Source of the DNA: Marinobacter sp. 2_MG-2023
Lineage (GTDB): Bacteria; Pseudomonadota; Gammaproteobacteria; Pseudomonadales; Oleiphilaceae
Length of the DNA stretch: 64,000 nucleotides
Assembly: GCF_030546935.1 (NCBI RefSeq)
Contig: NZ_JAUOPH010000002.1
Location: forward strand, 124,001-188,000
Direction: 5' to 3'
A model generated the notes under the pieces. That model was not told where the DNA came from. It did no database searches and worked only from the letters and a program-made list of their open reading frames with translations. Positions 1 to 8,707 of the stretch are shown here, piece by piece. Position 1 is the stretch's first letter; each line of letters starts with the position of its first letter. The position numbers and the translations under genes were made by a program.

Positions 1-1645
1 CCTGCTGCCAAGGCTGCGGTCTCGCCATCAGAAACCCTTGCCCACGCTGACACTCCAATTCGCGAAGCTCCTGATACTGAGCGTCAGTTTCAATACCTTC
101 AGCCACCACTTCCAACTCCAAGGCCTCCGCAATCCCCAGAATGGCCGCCACAATTCGCGAGTCACGATTTTCCTTACCCAGGCCTCCGATGAACTGTCGA
201 TCTATCTTGAGCACCTGTACCGGCAAATTCTGCAAATAAGCCAGAGAAGAGTAGCCAGTTCCAAAGTCATCGATGGCTATCACCACCCCCTGATTCTGGA
301 ACGCCCTGAGCGTATCCAGGCACTGGCTGGACAAGTGCATGATATGCGTTTCAGTGATTTCAATTTCCAGGAGCCAGCCTAACTCGCGGATACGGGAGAA
401 CAAGGGGCTTATAGCGGGGCCCAGGCGGGCATCCGTAATCTGACGGGCGGATATATTAATCGCCAACCGGAACTCGCCCGGCAAGCTCGAGGGAGCATCT
501 CTTAAATCTGCCAGTATTCCGCGCACCAAACGCTGAGTCATTTCATGGATCTGCCCCCGGCGCTCTGCAAGAGGCACAAAATCGGCGGGTGAGACTGAGC
601 CGAATTCAGGGTGGTGCCAGCGTAACAAAGCTTCCATTCCCACAGCCCGACCTGTTTCAAGGTCATACTGGGGCTGATAAACCACATGGAATTCATCCTG
701 CGAGGTTTTCAGCGATGTAGTCAGGGCTTCAGCAAGCTGCTGCTCACGCCGCCCCTGCTCGTCGTCCGCTTCGCTATATACACGGTAGCAGGCCCGACCT
801 GCCAGCTTTGCCGCATACATAGCTCGATCGGCCTTCTGCAAAAGCTCCGCACCACTTTCCCCATGAGCGGGATATACAGACGCTCCTATGGACGCTGAGA
901 GAAAATACTCTCTGTGGGCAACGATCATCGGAGCCCGCAAAGCCTGGTTCATGCGCTGACAAACCTCATTCAAGTCATCATGACCCGCCAATTCAACAAT
1001 AACAGCGAATTCATCACCTGACAGTCGCGCTACAACGTCCCCCTCGCGCACCACACTCTGAATACACATGGCTGCCTGTTTTAATACACCGTCACCACAG
1101 TCATGCCCATGCAGATCATTGACTGACTTGAAAAAATCCAGATCAATAAACAAGACCGCGAAGCCAACCTCTCCCCGGGAGTGCTGGCTTACGCGAGCTT
1201 CCAGAAACTCCTGAAACAACGACCGGTTGGGTAATTCGGTAAGGGGGTCGTAATATGCAAGCGAGGCCAGTCGCTCATCCGCGCCAGCTCTCTCGCCCAT
1301 ATCCATAAACATGCCGACATAGGCCTGGCGCCCTTCATACTCCATCGGATAAATGCTGAGCCACTGCGGGTATATTTCACCGCTTTTTTTTCGGTTCCAG
1401 ACCAACCCCTCCCAGCGCCCGTCTCCAGCGAGAGACCGCCACATAGCCTGGTAGAATTCCGGTGCATGTAACCCCGCACTCAAAACCGAAGGTGACTCGC
1501 CCATAACTTCATTAGATTGGTAGCCGGTCACGAAGCGGAACATGCGGTTTACATAGGTAATTCTGGGTTCTTTGGTAGCAATCATGATGGCTCGTGGGTA
1601 TTGGTCTACCAAAGCCCTGAAATCGTGTTGTTGCTCAAACTGCAT
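1..1645 (-). CDS. PAS-GGDEF-EAL cyclic-di-GMP protein (3' end outside window)
   Basis: Read on the minus strand from ATG at 1645, an open frame runs to the window edge, giving about 548 residues without a stop. An N-terminal PAS domain (about residues 5-120) is followed by GGDEF with an SGDEF signature near residue 210 and a REGD inhibitory-site motif five residues before it. The EAL domain follows, with EALLRW (near 338), DDFGTG (near 458), KIDRQF and AEGIET. The EAL metal and catalytic motifs are intact, so phosphodiesterase activity is likely; SGDEF is a tolerated GGDEF variant, so cyclase activity is uncertain. Only the last few C-terminal residues are missing. No signal peptide or membrane segment is seen, so it is probably cytosolic. 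It diverges from the chemoreceptor at 1909 across about 260 bp that must hold both promoters. Confidence 0.9.
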   Translation of the reverse strand, partial: MQFEQQHDFRALVDQYPRAIMIATKEPRITYVNRMFRFVTGYQSNEVMGESPSVLSAGLHAPEFYQAMWRSLAGDGRWEGLVWNRKKSGEIYPQWLSIYPMEYEGRQAYVGMFMDMGERAGADERLASLAYYDPLTELPNRSLFQEFLEARVSQHSRGEVGFAVLFIDLDFFKSVNDLHGHDCGDGVLKQAAMCIQSVVREGDVVARLSGDEFAVIVELAGHDDLNEVCQRMNQALRAPMIVAHREYFLSASIGASVYPAHGESGAELLQKADRAMYAAKLAGRACYRVYSEADDEQGRREQQLAEALTTSLKTSQDEFHVVYQPQYDLETGRAVGMEALLRWHHPEFGSVSPADFVPLAERRGQIHEMTQRLVRGILADLRDAPSSLPGEFRLAINISARQITDARLGPAISPLFSRIRELGWLLEIEITETHIMHLSSQCLDTLRAFQNQGVVIAIDDFGTGYSSLAYLQNLPVQVLKIDRQFIGGLGKENRDSRIVAAILGIAEALELEVVAEGIETDAQYQELRELECQRGQGFLMARPQPWQQ

Positions 1646-1908
1646 GACTAATCTGCTCCCGCTAGTCCAGCCCGCGACCCTCACATACTCACCGTCAGCT
1701 TAGAGGGAAACCCGCCCACGACTATCCACATTACGCAAAATATGAACGTTTCAGACCAATAGTAACTAAAACTGAACACAAGTTCATAATTTGCATTATA
1801 TGGATATTAACCAAAGTACTTTTCATCGCAAACTGATCAATCTCGACTGCGCATGTGCGCCAGTACATGCCTGCGCAAAAAAACAATAAGAGAAAGGCAG
1901 GATTTGGT

Positions 1909-3507
1909 ATGCGTAGAAACGAACCGGTCACACAGAAAGAAAAGACCTATCCCGACGATTTCAACCTTATTACCACCACAGATCTGCAAGGCAAGATTAC
2001 CGCAGCGAACGAAGCCTTCTCGGAAGTGTCTGGTTACACCAAAGAGGAACTGATTGGTCAGGACCATAACTTTATACGACACCCGGACATGCCACCCGGA
2101 GCATTCGCAGATCTTTGGCAAACGATAAAAAGTGGGGATTCCTGGCGCGGGATGGTCAAGAACCGGTGCAAGAACGGTGACCATTACTGGGTAGACGCTT
2201 TTGTTACCCCGATTTTTAATAACGGTCGCGTCGTTGAATATCAGTCTGTTCGCGTACTCCCTGATCCCGCCCAGATCAAGAGGGCGGAAATGGCTTACGC
2301 TGCATGGAATCGTGGCACCATTTCACGCCGGTTTCTCGCTGTCAGCCCCGCCCTGCCCTGGAAACTGCTCTGCCTGTACTTAGCCTTTGCCGCATGCCTC
2401 CTGGCTCTGGGCACAAGCACTTTGAGCCTGCAAAGCCTGGCCCTCCTGCAAGGGGGTTTACTGGTTACGTTTTTGTCTCTGCACTTAATGACTCGCCCGA
2501 TGGTTCGGAGCGCGCGCGCAGTTTGTGGCGATGCCCACCCGGCGATGCCCTGGATCTATACCGGCCGGCACGATGAATGTGCGTGGATAGAATTCGACCG
2601 ACAAAAGCGCAACGCCGTTCTGCGCGCGGTATCGGCCAGAATGCACACCAATGTCGGTGAACTGCATGGTAACAAGCAACGCACGATCGAATGGGTATCA
2701 AATTCAGTTGCCAGCATTCGCAGCCAGCGCGAAGACATCCAGAGCATCACCCAGGCCTTCGATGAACTCTCGCGCAGCGTCAAAGGCGTGGATGAGCTTA
2801 CAAGCCGGACCCATGAAGCAACCGTGGATGCCACGAAATCCGCTGAACACTGCCAACAGCAAATGCAGATCATGAATGACGACTTGTCCGGTCTCGAAAA
2901 CCAGCTATTTGCCGCCAACGAGAGAATAACCGCTCTTTCAGAAAAGAGTGACGCGATCGGTCTGGTGCTGGACGTAATTTCCGATATTGCGGAGCAGACC
3001 AACTTGCTCGCACTGAACGCAGCCATTGAGGCTGCGCGGGCGGGTGATGCTGGCCGCGGATTTGCCGTTGTCGCTGATGAAGTCCGGGGGCTGGCAAAGC
3101 GCACCCACGAATCAACCCGTAAAATCGAGGAAATAATCAGCGCCCTGCAAAGCGAAACCCGCTGTGTTGTTGACGTTATCGAACAGGGTGCCAGCGCCTG
3201 CAAGCAAACCACCTTTATGGGAGGTGAAGCCAGCAAAGCTCTTATATCGACGCTCAAAGACATCGGGATCATTACCAACTGCACCCACGAAGTGGCTGGC
3301 GCTACAGAAGAGCAATCCGCCCTCAGCCTTCAGGTGCAGCAACAAGTAGAGCGATTGCTTGCCCTGGGGGATGAGTCTGTCCGAAGCGGCGAAAGTGCCC
3401 GCAAGGAGTCAGAAGATCTCGGGCACAGCGTGGATCAGGCCCAGCTGCTCACCAGTCACTTCCTGAAAATGCTCTCTGCCCGCCTAAACATACCAAATCC
3501 GGCCTGA
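1909..3507 (+). CDS. Aer-like PAS chemoreceptor (methyl-accepting chemotaxis protein)
   Basis: About 532 residues. The N-terminus carries a PAS domain (about residues 20-125) of the Aer type, with the GYTKEELIG and FIRHPDMP stretches typical of redox or oxygen sensors. A hydrophobic hairpin follows (about 150-200) and places both ends in the cytoplasm. The C-terminal half is a signalling coiled coil with the hallmark tip [19 protein letters not shown] near residue 365, which in this family contacts CheA and CheW. ATG 1909 is preferred over an upstream in-frame ATG at 1855 because an AGGA-type ribosome site sits just before it and the extension is unlike the family. No CheBR docking pentapeptide is visible at the C-terminus. 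Likely role: energy or aerotaxis sensing; the ligand is inferred, not seen. Confidence 0.88.
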   Translation: MRRNEPVTQKEKTYPDDFNLITTTDLQGKITAANEAFSEVSGYTKEELIGQDHNFIRHPDMPPGAFADLWQTIKSGDSWRGMVKNRCKNGDHYWVDAFVTPIFNNGRVVEYQSVRVLPDPAQIKRAEMAYAAWNRGTISRRFLAVSPALPWKLLCLYLAFAACLLALGTSTLSLQSLALLQGGLLVTFLSLHLMTRPMVRSARAVCGDAHPAMPWIYTGRHDECAWIEFDRQKRNAVLRAVSARMHTNVGELHGNKQRTIEWVSNSVASIRSQREDIQSITQAFDELSRSVKGVDELTSRTHEATVDATKSAEHCQQQMQIMNDDLSGLENQLFAANERITALSEKSDAIGLVLDVISDIAEQTNLLALNAAIEAARAGDAGRGFAVVADEVRGLAKRTHESTRKIEEIISALQSETRCVVDVIEQGASACKQTTFMGGEASKALISTLKDIGIITNCTHEVAGATEEQSALSLQVQQQVERLLALGDESVRSGESARKESEDLGHSVDQAQLLTSHFLKMLSARLNIPNPA

Positions 3508-3610
3508 ACACAGGAGGACCCATAGCGATTCCCCGAAACCTTACAATAAGGTAGTCTGGCGCTCTGTCCCGCTATTTCATTCGGAAGATTGCCGCTATCG
3601 TGTTGTTATC

Positions 3611-3925
3611 ATGACTCTGGGAACCCTGTTCTGGCTGTTTGTCGCAACCTTTGCTATTTGGTATTGGTGGCGCGCGAAAGCCATCAAAGACTCTGTGTTG
3701 GAAGCCGCCCGCCGTTACTGTAAAACCATGGACGTTATGCTATTGGACGACGCCATTTATCTGCGCGGCATTTGGTTCAAACGCGACGACCAGGGCCAGA
3801 TCCGCGTGTGGCGCCGATTCATGTTTGATTTCACATCAACAGGAGAAGAGCGCTACAGCGGTCGAGTGATCATGCTTGGCCAGCGAATACTGCATATGGA
3901 ACTGGAGCCTCATCGTTTCTCCTGA
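3611..3925 (+). CDS. DUF3301 family small membrane-anchored protein
   Basis: A 104-residue protein with one N-terminal hydrophobic segment (about residues 4-21, ending IWYWWRAK) and a soluble remainder rich in Arg and aromatic residues. It contains the YLRGIWFKRDD and RRFMFDFTSTGEERYSG stretches that I recognise from DUF3301 proteins of Pseudomonas and Marinobacter. The topology suggests a single-pass inner-membrane protein with a cytosolic tail. No function is established for the family. It stands alone between the chemoreceptor and the phosphate-binding protein, about 100 bp from the former. Confidence 0.75.
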   Translation: MTLGTLFWLFVATFAIWYWWRAKAIKDSVLEAARRYCKTMDVMLLDDAIYLRGIWFKRDDQGQIRVWRRFMFDFTSTGEERYSGRVIMLGQRILHMELEPHRFS

Positions 3926-3981
3926 TCCCCCGGAACGACGCCCTCCGTTCACAATGATTACCCACAGCCATTGAAGCATCT

Positions 3982-3999
3982 CTGTAACACTACTGTAAT
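3982..3999 (+). promoter_or_regulatory. PHO box upstream of the phosphate-binding protein
   Basis: Two direct heptamers, CTGTAAC and CTGTAAT, are separated by exactly four bases (ACTA). This is the architecture of a PhoB site, whose canonical form is CTGTCAT, four A/T-rich bases, CTGTCAT. It lies 55 bp before the ATG at 4055, where a PhoB site would replace a -35 element. The downstream gene encodes a phosphate-type binding protein, which fits control by phosphate starvation. Confidence 0.7.
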
Positions 4000-4054
4000 A
4001 ATTCTGCCTCATTCTCCCCGCAACGCTAACTTACTGTTGTCCTGAGGTTTTCTA

Positions 4055-5395
4055 ATGCTAAAGTTCCGCCCACTCCAACTGCAGAGCGCCCTGCTGGGTG
4101 TGCTCTGCCTGTTTTCGGTTTTCAGTGCACCTTCAGGCTACGCCGAAGACATGGAGATTCACGGATCCAATACAATTGGCGCAAAACTCGCACCCATGCT
4201 TGTAGAGGGTTTCCTGAACAGCAACGAGCAGGGACCTGTCCGAATTCTTGGCAACGGAAAGGACAACGAGAAAGTCCTGATCGGGGATAAGAACGGCTCT
4301 CCTCTTCGGGTTCTGGTTGCTGCCCATGGTTCCAGCACCGGGTTCAGGGCGTTGGAAGCCCAAACTGCTGATGTATGGGCCTCCTCCCGCCCCGTCAAAC
4401 CGGCTGAGGTGCAGCGCATGTCCGTGCATGCCGATCTGAAAGGTCTCGAAAGTGAGCATGTTATTGCCATTGACGGCCTCGCGGTGCTGGTTCACCCATC
4501 GAATCCAATCAACCAGCTGGATACCGATACTCTAGCCAGGATATTTTCAGGTGAGATCAGTAACTGGTCGGAGATCGGCGGTGCTGACCAACCCATTAAC
4601 CTGTATGCGCGGGATGATCGCTCAGGTACCTGGGACACCTTCAAGAGCCTGGTTCTGGGCAAGCAGTACCCGCTGCACCCGTCCGCCAGGCGCTATGAAT
4701 CAAACGACCAACTTTCTGACAGTGTCAGTGTTGACCAGGGAGGCATTGGCTTCTCAGGACTGGCCTCAGTGCGCAAGAGCAAGCTGCTGGCAATCGCAGA
4801 TGGCGAAGCGCCTGCACTAAAACCTTCCAGACTGACGGTAGCCAGTGAAGATTACCCACTTTCCAGGCGACTGTTCATGTACACCTCCGGTGGTGCAACT
4901 GCCACCCTTGCGAAAGACTTTGTGGACTTCGTATTGGGCGCAGAAGGCCAGGCTATCGTCTCTGAATCCGGATTTGTTTCCCAGAACCCACTCGCCGTTA
5001 AACCCGATCTGGGCGATAGCGTCCCAGCCACTTTCAGGCTCCTGACCCAAAACTACAGCCGCCTGACCGTCAATTTCCGGTTCTCAGAGGGGCGCACCAG
5101 GCTGGACAACAAGGCGCAAAGGGATTTGAAGCGACTGGCTGAATTCCTCAACAGGGAAAACCGCACTGCCGACGACCTCCTGCTGATCGGCTTCGCCGAC
5201 CAACAAACTGACGAATTAAGGGCACAAATGATCTCGGAACTAAGAGCCCTTTCCGTACGCAAGGCTTTGTCTGACCTCAACATTCATAAGGTCAGCCACA
5301 CAGGTTACGGCCACGACATGCCGGTCGGCACCTATGGAGGGGAAACCGGCCAGCAACGCAACGGCCGGGTAGAAGTCTGGGTTCGCGACAGCTAA
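4055..5395 (+). CDS. PstS-like phosphate-binding protein fused to a C-terminal OmpA domain
   Basis: 446 residues with a Sec signal peptide (about 1-30, ending GYAED). Residues 30-320 form a PBP-like phosphate-binding domain: the N-terminal IHGSNTIG motif and the YARDDRSGTWDTFKSLVL stretch match the phosphate loops of PstS proteins. Residues 330-446 are an OmpA/MotB-type peptidoglycan-binding domain (NFRFSEGRTRLD, then GYGHDMPVG and RNGRVEVWV). The protein is therefore probably periplasmic and held at the cell wall. No pstCAB genes adjoin it, so it may sense or scavenge phosphate rather than feed a local transporter. The PHO box at 3982 supports induction by low phosphate. Confidence 0.88.
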   Translation: MLKFRPLQLQSALLGVLCLFSVFSAPSGYAEDMEIHGSNTIGAKLAPMLVEGFLNSNEQGPVRILGNGKDNEKVLIGDKNGSPLRVLVAAHGSSTGFRALEAQTADVWASSRPVKPAEVQRMSVHADLKGLESEHVIAIDGLAVLVHPSNPINQLDTDTLARIFSGEISNWSEIGGADQPINLYARDDRSGTWDTFKSLVLGKQYPLHPSARRYESNDQLSDSVSVDQGGIGFSGLASVRKSKLLAIADGEAPALKPSRLTVASEDYPLSRRLFMYTSGGATATLAKDFVDFVLGAEGQAIVSESGFVSQNPLAVKPDLGDSVPATFRLLTQNYSRLTVNFRFSEGRTRLDNKAQRDLKRLAEFLNRENRTADDLLLIGFADQQTDELRAQMISELRALSVRKALSDLNIHKVSHTGYGHDMPVGTYGGETGQQRNGRVEVWVRDS

Positions 5396-5495
5396 GGGTG
5401 CCCCTGTAACGGCAATCACCTATCCGCACAACGCTCACAGATATGTTTGGGTTTCATATACTACCGGGGCCACTCTCAACCTACAGACCGGGACA

Positions 5496-6791
5496 ATGAT
5501 TATCCAAAACGACCAACGCTATGCAATCAACCTGAACGTTCGCGGCATTCAGCCCTCGGCCACCTTGCGTATCAATGAATTAAGCAACCAGCTCAAGTCT
5601 GAGGGTAAGGACATCATCAAACTCGGGCTGGGGCAATCGCCCTTCCCGGTTCCCGAACGTGTTGTAGATGCGCTTAAAGAGCACGCTCACGAAAAGGATT
5701 ACCTGCCAGTCAAAGGCCTGAAAGAGCTGCGAGAATCCATCGCCGGTTACATCAACCGCAGTGAACGCATGCGTTGTACCTGGGAAGATGTGCTGATTGG
5801 CCCTGGTTCCAAAGAGCTGTTGTTCATCTTACAGCTAGCCTACTACGGCGATCTGCTGATCCCCCGCCCAAGCTGGGTTTCCTATGCGCCACAGGCCCGC
5901 ATTATCGGCCGCTCGGTGCACTGGATACCCACCCACGCAGAGAACAACTGGCAACTGACCGCTGAGGAACTGGACATCGTTTGTCGGGACGACGTTTCCC
6001 GCCCGCGCATCCTGATTTTGAACTACCCCTCCAACCCCACCGGTTGCACCTACACAGACGATCAGTTGCTGGCCATTGCGAATGTGGCTCGCAAATACAG
6101 GATCATCCTGCTGTCTGACGAGATTTACGGCGAAGTGAACTTTGAGGGCAAACATAAATCCATTGCTCGCTACTACCCGGAAGGTACCATTATCAGTACC
6201 GGGCTCAGCAAGTGGGCCGGTGCCGGTGGCTGGCGTGTGGGCACCTTCATCTTCCCGAGTGAATTACGCCCGCTGCAAGACGCCATGGCGATTATCGCCA
6301 GTGAAACCTACACGGCTACCAGCGCCCCCATACAACACGCTGCGATCACTGCATTTAACGGTGGCGATGACATAGAAGAGTATTTAAAACAGTCTCGCCG
6401 TGTGTTGAAGGTGATTGGTGAGTACATGCACCGACGCCTCAGTGATATGGGAGCTTCAGTACGAAAGCCCGAGGGCGCATTCTATCTGTTCCCGAATTTC
6501 GACAGCTTCCGGGACAAGCTTGCAGAAAAAGACATCAAAACCAGCCAGGCGTTTTGCCAGGCGTTACTGGAAAACACCGGTGTAGCCATTCTGCCAGCCA
6601 GTGACTTCGGCTTTGTGCCGGATCACCTTGGTGCGCGCCTGGCATTCGTAGACTTCGACGGCGCCGAGTCCCTGCAACTGGCCGGCGGAGACTATGCCGA
6701 TCAGGAGCTTGCCGATGACTTTGTCGACAAGGCATGCCCCCGCCTGGTGAAAGCCATGGACAAGATGGAAGCCTGGCTGAACAGCCTCTGA
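5496..6791 (+). CDS. Pyridoxal-phosphate aminotransferase, class I/II
   Basis: 431 residues with a fold-type I aminotransferase layout: substrate-side segment GLGQSPFPVP near residue 45, cofactor-binding GPGSKELL near 100, NYPSNPTG near 175, SDEIYG near 205, the Schiff-base lysine in STGLSKWAGAGGWRVG near 235, and a C-terminal Arg region (ARLAFVDFDG). It resembles aspartate or aromatic aminotransferases, but the amino donor cannot be told from sequence. It stands 55 bp before the inositol-monophosphatase gene and may be co-transcribed with it. An insertion (AESLQLAGGDYAD-like segment near 395) makes the C-terminal part slightly longer than AspC. Confidence 0.82.
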   Translation: MIIQNDQRYAINLNVRGIQPSATLRINELSNQLKSEGKDIIKLGLGQSPFPVPERVVDALKEHAHEKDYLPVKGLKELRESIAGYINRSERMRCTWEDVLIGPGSKELLFILQLAYYGDLLIPRPSWVSYAPQARIIGRSVHWIPTHAENNWQLTAEELDIVCRDDVSRPRILILNYPSNPTGCTYTDDQLLAIANVARKYRIILLSDEIYGEVNFEGKHKSIARYYPEGTIISTGLSKWAGAGGWRVGTFIFPSELRPLQDAMAIIASETYTATSAPIQHAAITAFNGGDDIEEYLKQSRRVLKVIGEYMHRRLSDMGASVRKPEGAFYLFPNFDSFRDKLAEKDIKTSQAFCQALLENTGVAILPASDFGFVPDHLGARLAFVDFDGAESLQLAGGDYADQELADDFVDKACPRLVKAMDKMEAWLNSL

Positions 6792-6845
6792 TCAAGCCGT
6801 GATAGACTGGCGCCCTCACTCTTCAGAGATTAAAACGGGGGCGTC

Positions 6846-7670
6846 ATGTTTGATTCTGTTTCCCTGCAGGACATTACGGATTTCGCAGAAGACCTGGCCC
6901 TGGAGGCCGGAAAGCTGATTCGCCGTGAGCGTGATAACAGCACTCTCCGTACTGATTACAAATACGAGGCCGAGCTGGTTACTCACGCAGATATCATGGC
7001 CGATGAGTTCATCACCAGCGCCATCCAGAAGCGCTTCCCCGACCACCGCATTCTGTCTGAAGAAAGCATGCCGGACCTCAGCCAGGCTGAGGAACTCGAA
7101 ACCCCTCTGTGGATCGTTGACCCTATTGATGGCACGGTAAACTACGCCTACGGCCACCCGCAGGTTGCGGTATCCATTGCCTATGCCGAAAACGGCCGTG
7201 TGCAAGCAGGCGTGGTGCACGCGCCCTTCCCCGGCGAAACCTTCCGTGCTACCCGAGGCGACGGCGCCACACTCAATGGCAAGCCTATTAACCATAGCGG
7301 CGCCACGGTGCCTAGAGACTCGCTGTTTGCAACCGGGTTCCCTTACACCAAAGATAATCTAGCGCCTTTGGTGAGCCGGTTGGACGCTATGATTCACCAA
7401 TGCCGCGACTTACGCCGCATCGGTTCCGCTGCTCTGGATATCTGCTGGGTAGCCTGCGGCCGACTGGACATCTACTACGAAAACGTCAGCCCCTGGGATT
7501 TCGCGGCCGCCCGTTTGATCGCCCTGGAAGCTGGTGCCACAGCCGGCCATTTCAGCGAAGTTCCTGAGGGTTACCCTGAGGATCTTTGGGGTCGCGACAT
7601 CCTGATTTCGGCGCCTGCTATCTGGGAACCCATTCGTCAGATTCTTCGGTCTGCTTCTGGGTATGAGTGA
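6846..7670 (+). CDS. Inositol monophosphatase family phosphatase
   Basis: 274 residues with the two signatures of the Mg-dependent IMPase/FBPase superfamily: WIVDPIDGTVNY near residue 95 (metal ligands) and SPWDFAAARLIALEAGA near 215. LSEES near 75 supplies the conserved glutamates. Possible substrates are inositol-1-phosphate, 3'-phosphoadenosine 5'-phosphate (CysQ type) or sugar phosphates; the sequence does not decide. It is more divergent than SuhB, so it is probably not the ribosome-associated SuhB itself. It is followed by the two large structured repeats, which may form part of its 3' untranslated region. Confidence 0.85.
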   Translation: MFDSVSLQDITDFAEDLALEAGKLIRRERDNSTLRTDYKYEAELVTHADIMADEFITSAIQKRFPDHRILSEESMPDLSQAEELETPLWIVDPIDGTVNYAYGHPQVAVSIAYAENGRVQAGVVHAPFPGETFRATRGDGATLNGKPINHSGATVPRDSLFATGFPYTKDNLAPLVSRLDAMIHQCRDLRRIGSAALDICWVACGRLDIYYENVSPWDFAAARLIALEAGATAGHFSEVPEGYPEDLWGRDILISAPAIWEPIRQILRSASGYE

Positions 7671-7713
7671 GCTAGGGGAAGGCTTCCGGTAGCCTGCTAA
7701 TTTTGGTGCGGGC

Positions 7714-7819
7714 GGTTGGTGGGGTCGGTCTGCACAGAACCGCTACGAGCACATCCATGTGCGCTTGTTTCCGGCCATCCTTGGCCTCCAACATTCTGTG
7801 CAAACCGACCCCACCAACC
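7714..7819 (-). repeat. Structured repeat copy A (two GGA-hexaloop hairpins inside long inverted arms)
   Basis: Arms 7714-7739 and 7794-7819 pair over 26 bp with one mismatch (a G-U in RNA). Read on the minus strand, the core holds two hairpins: stem GGCC/GGCC with loop AAGGAT (7773-7786) and stem GCAC/GTGC with loop ATGGAT (7749-7762). Both loops fit CANGGANG, the CsrA/RsmA site. The core closely matches copy B in inverse orientation. It lies in the convergent gap after the phosphatase gene, in the sense direction for slmA transcripts. There is no U-tract, so it is not a standard terminator. Confidence 0.85.
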
Positions 7820-7938
7820 TCTATCAAATAACCCAGATATATCGGGCTTCTTTTCGTCTTTCTCTAAAGTGCCTTTAGCTGCTGAGACCTGAAGAAAGTC
7901 ACGCAACCCTCTCTAAGATTTCGCATTGGTTCGATTGA

Positions 7939-8044
7939 GCAGTCAGGAAGGCCCTGTCCCGGAATGTCGGAGGCCATGGATGGCCGGAGCCAAGCGCACA
8001 CGGACGTGCTTGTAGCGGTTCCGGGGCAGGGCCTTCCTGACTGC
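7939..8044 (+). repeat. Structured repeat copy B (two GGA-hexaloop hairpins inside long inverted arms)
   Basis: Arms 7939-7963 and 8020-8044 pair over 25 bp with one mismatch. The plus-strand core has hairpin GGCC/GGCC with loop ATGGAT (7972-7985) and hairpin GCAC/GTGC with loop ACGGAC (7996-8009). The core is nearly that of copy A, while the arm sequence is unrelated. It lies 42 bp beyond the stop of slmA and faces copy A. The rest of the 415-bp gap between 7670 and 8086 shows no gene. Confidence 0.85.
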
Positions 8045-8085
8045 GCCACCCCAAAACCAGCAGGCTACTGGAAGAAAACTCGGAG

Positions 8086-8679
8086 TCAGTCCCAAAGCGC
8101 CTCAGCAACCAGACCCCAGCTCTCGTCAAAGTCGACTGAAGGCGCTCGAGTAAAAGATGAGCGGACAAACCGCTGAATCCGACCTTCCATGAACACCAGA
8201 ACAAAATCTGCGCCCCGGGTAGCGCTGGTGCGTGGCCGCAAGCCCTGGCGAATCTCGCCTTCTTTCAGGGTTTGCCGCACCTGGGTTTCCAGGCGCTCGA
8301 AGAACTGGGAAGCACGTTTGCGTAAGGCGTCGTTTTCGCCGACAAGAGCATCGCCGGTGAGAACACAACACAACCCCGGATTGCGCTCAGCGAAAACCAG
8401 TACAAGGTGCACTAACTGCTGCAAACGAACCCGCACGTCCTCTTGTTCCTGCAGGATTACCTGACAGCGAGAGAACACAGCATTTTCTGCGAATTCCAGA
8501 AGCGCCTCGAACATTTTCCGCTTGCTGGGGAAGTGGCGATACAGCGCCGCTTCGGTCACGCCAACGGATTTGGCGAGAACCGAGGTGGTAATTCTGGCCC
8601 CCGGATCCTTTTCCAGGAGTTCCAGAAGGGCATGGAGAATCGCCTCCCGGCGACTGGGCTTCTGATTCATTGTGGCCAT
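8086..8679 (-). CDS. slmA: Nucleoid occlusion factor SlmA (TetR family)
   Basis: 197 residues. The N-terminal TetR helix-turn-helix (about 10-60: RREAILHALLELLE, then ITTSVLAKSVGVTEAALYRH) and the C-terminal features CCVLTGDALVGE and FVLVFMEGRIQRFVRS match SlmA, which blocks FtsZ assembly over the nucleoid when bound to its DNA sites. Its length equals E. coli SlmA (198). In E. coli slmA sits beside dut; here dut lies 45 kb away and slmA adjoins thiG. It is transcribed toward the structured repeats. Confidence 0.9.
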   Translation of the reverse strand: MATMNQKPSRREAILHALLELLEKDPGARITTSVLAKSVGVTEAALYRHFPSKRKMFEALLEFAENAVFSRCQVILQEQEDVRVRLQQLVHLVLVFAERNPGLCCVLTGDALVGENDALRKRASQFFERLETQVRQTLKEGEIRQGLRPRTSATRGADFVLVFMEGRIQRFVRSSFTRAPSVDFDESWGLVAEALWD

Positions 8680-8707
8680 ACTGCAGCGCTCTTAATCAGA
8701 ATTTGAA

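Noticed and set aside
7714..8044. Long inverted repeats as insertion-sequence ends or a MITE
   Set aside because: No transposase frame and no obvious target-site duplication; the conserved part is the core, not the ends, unlike an IS terminal repeat. A REP-type origin stays possible.
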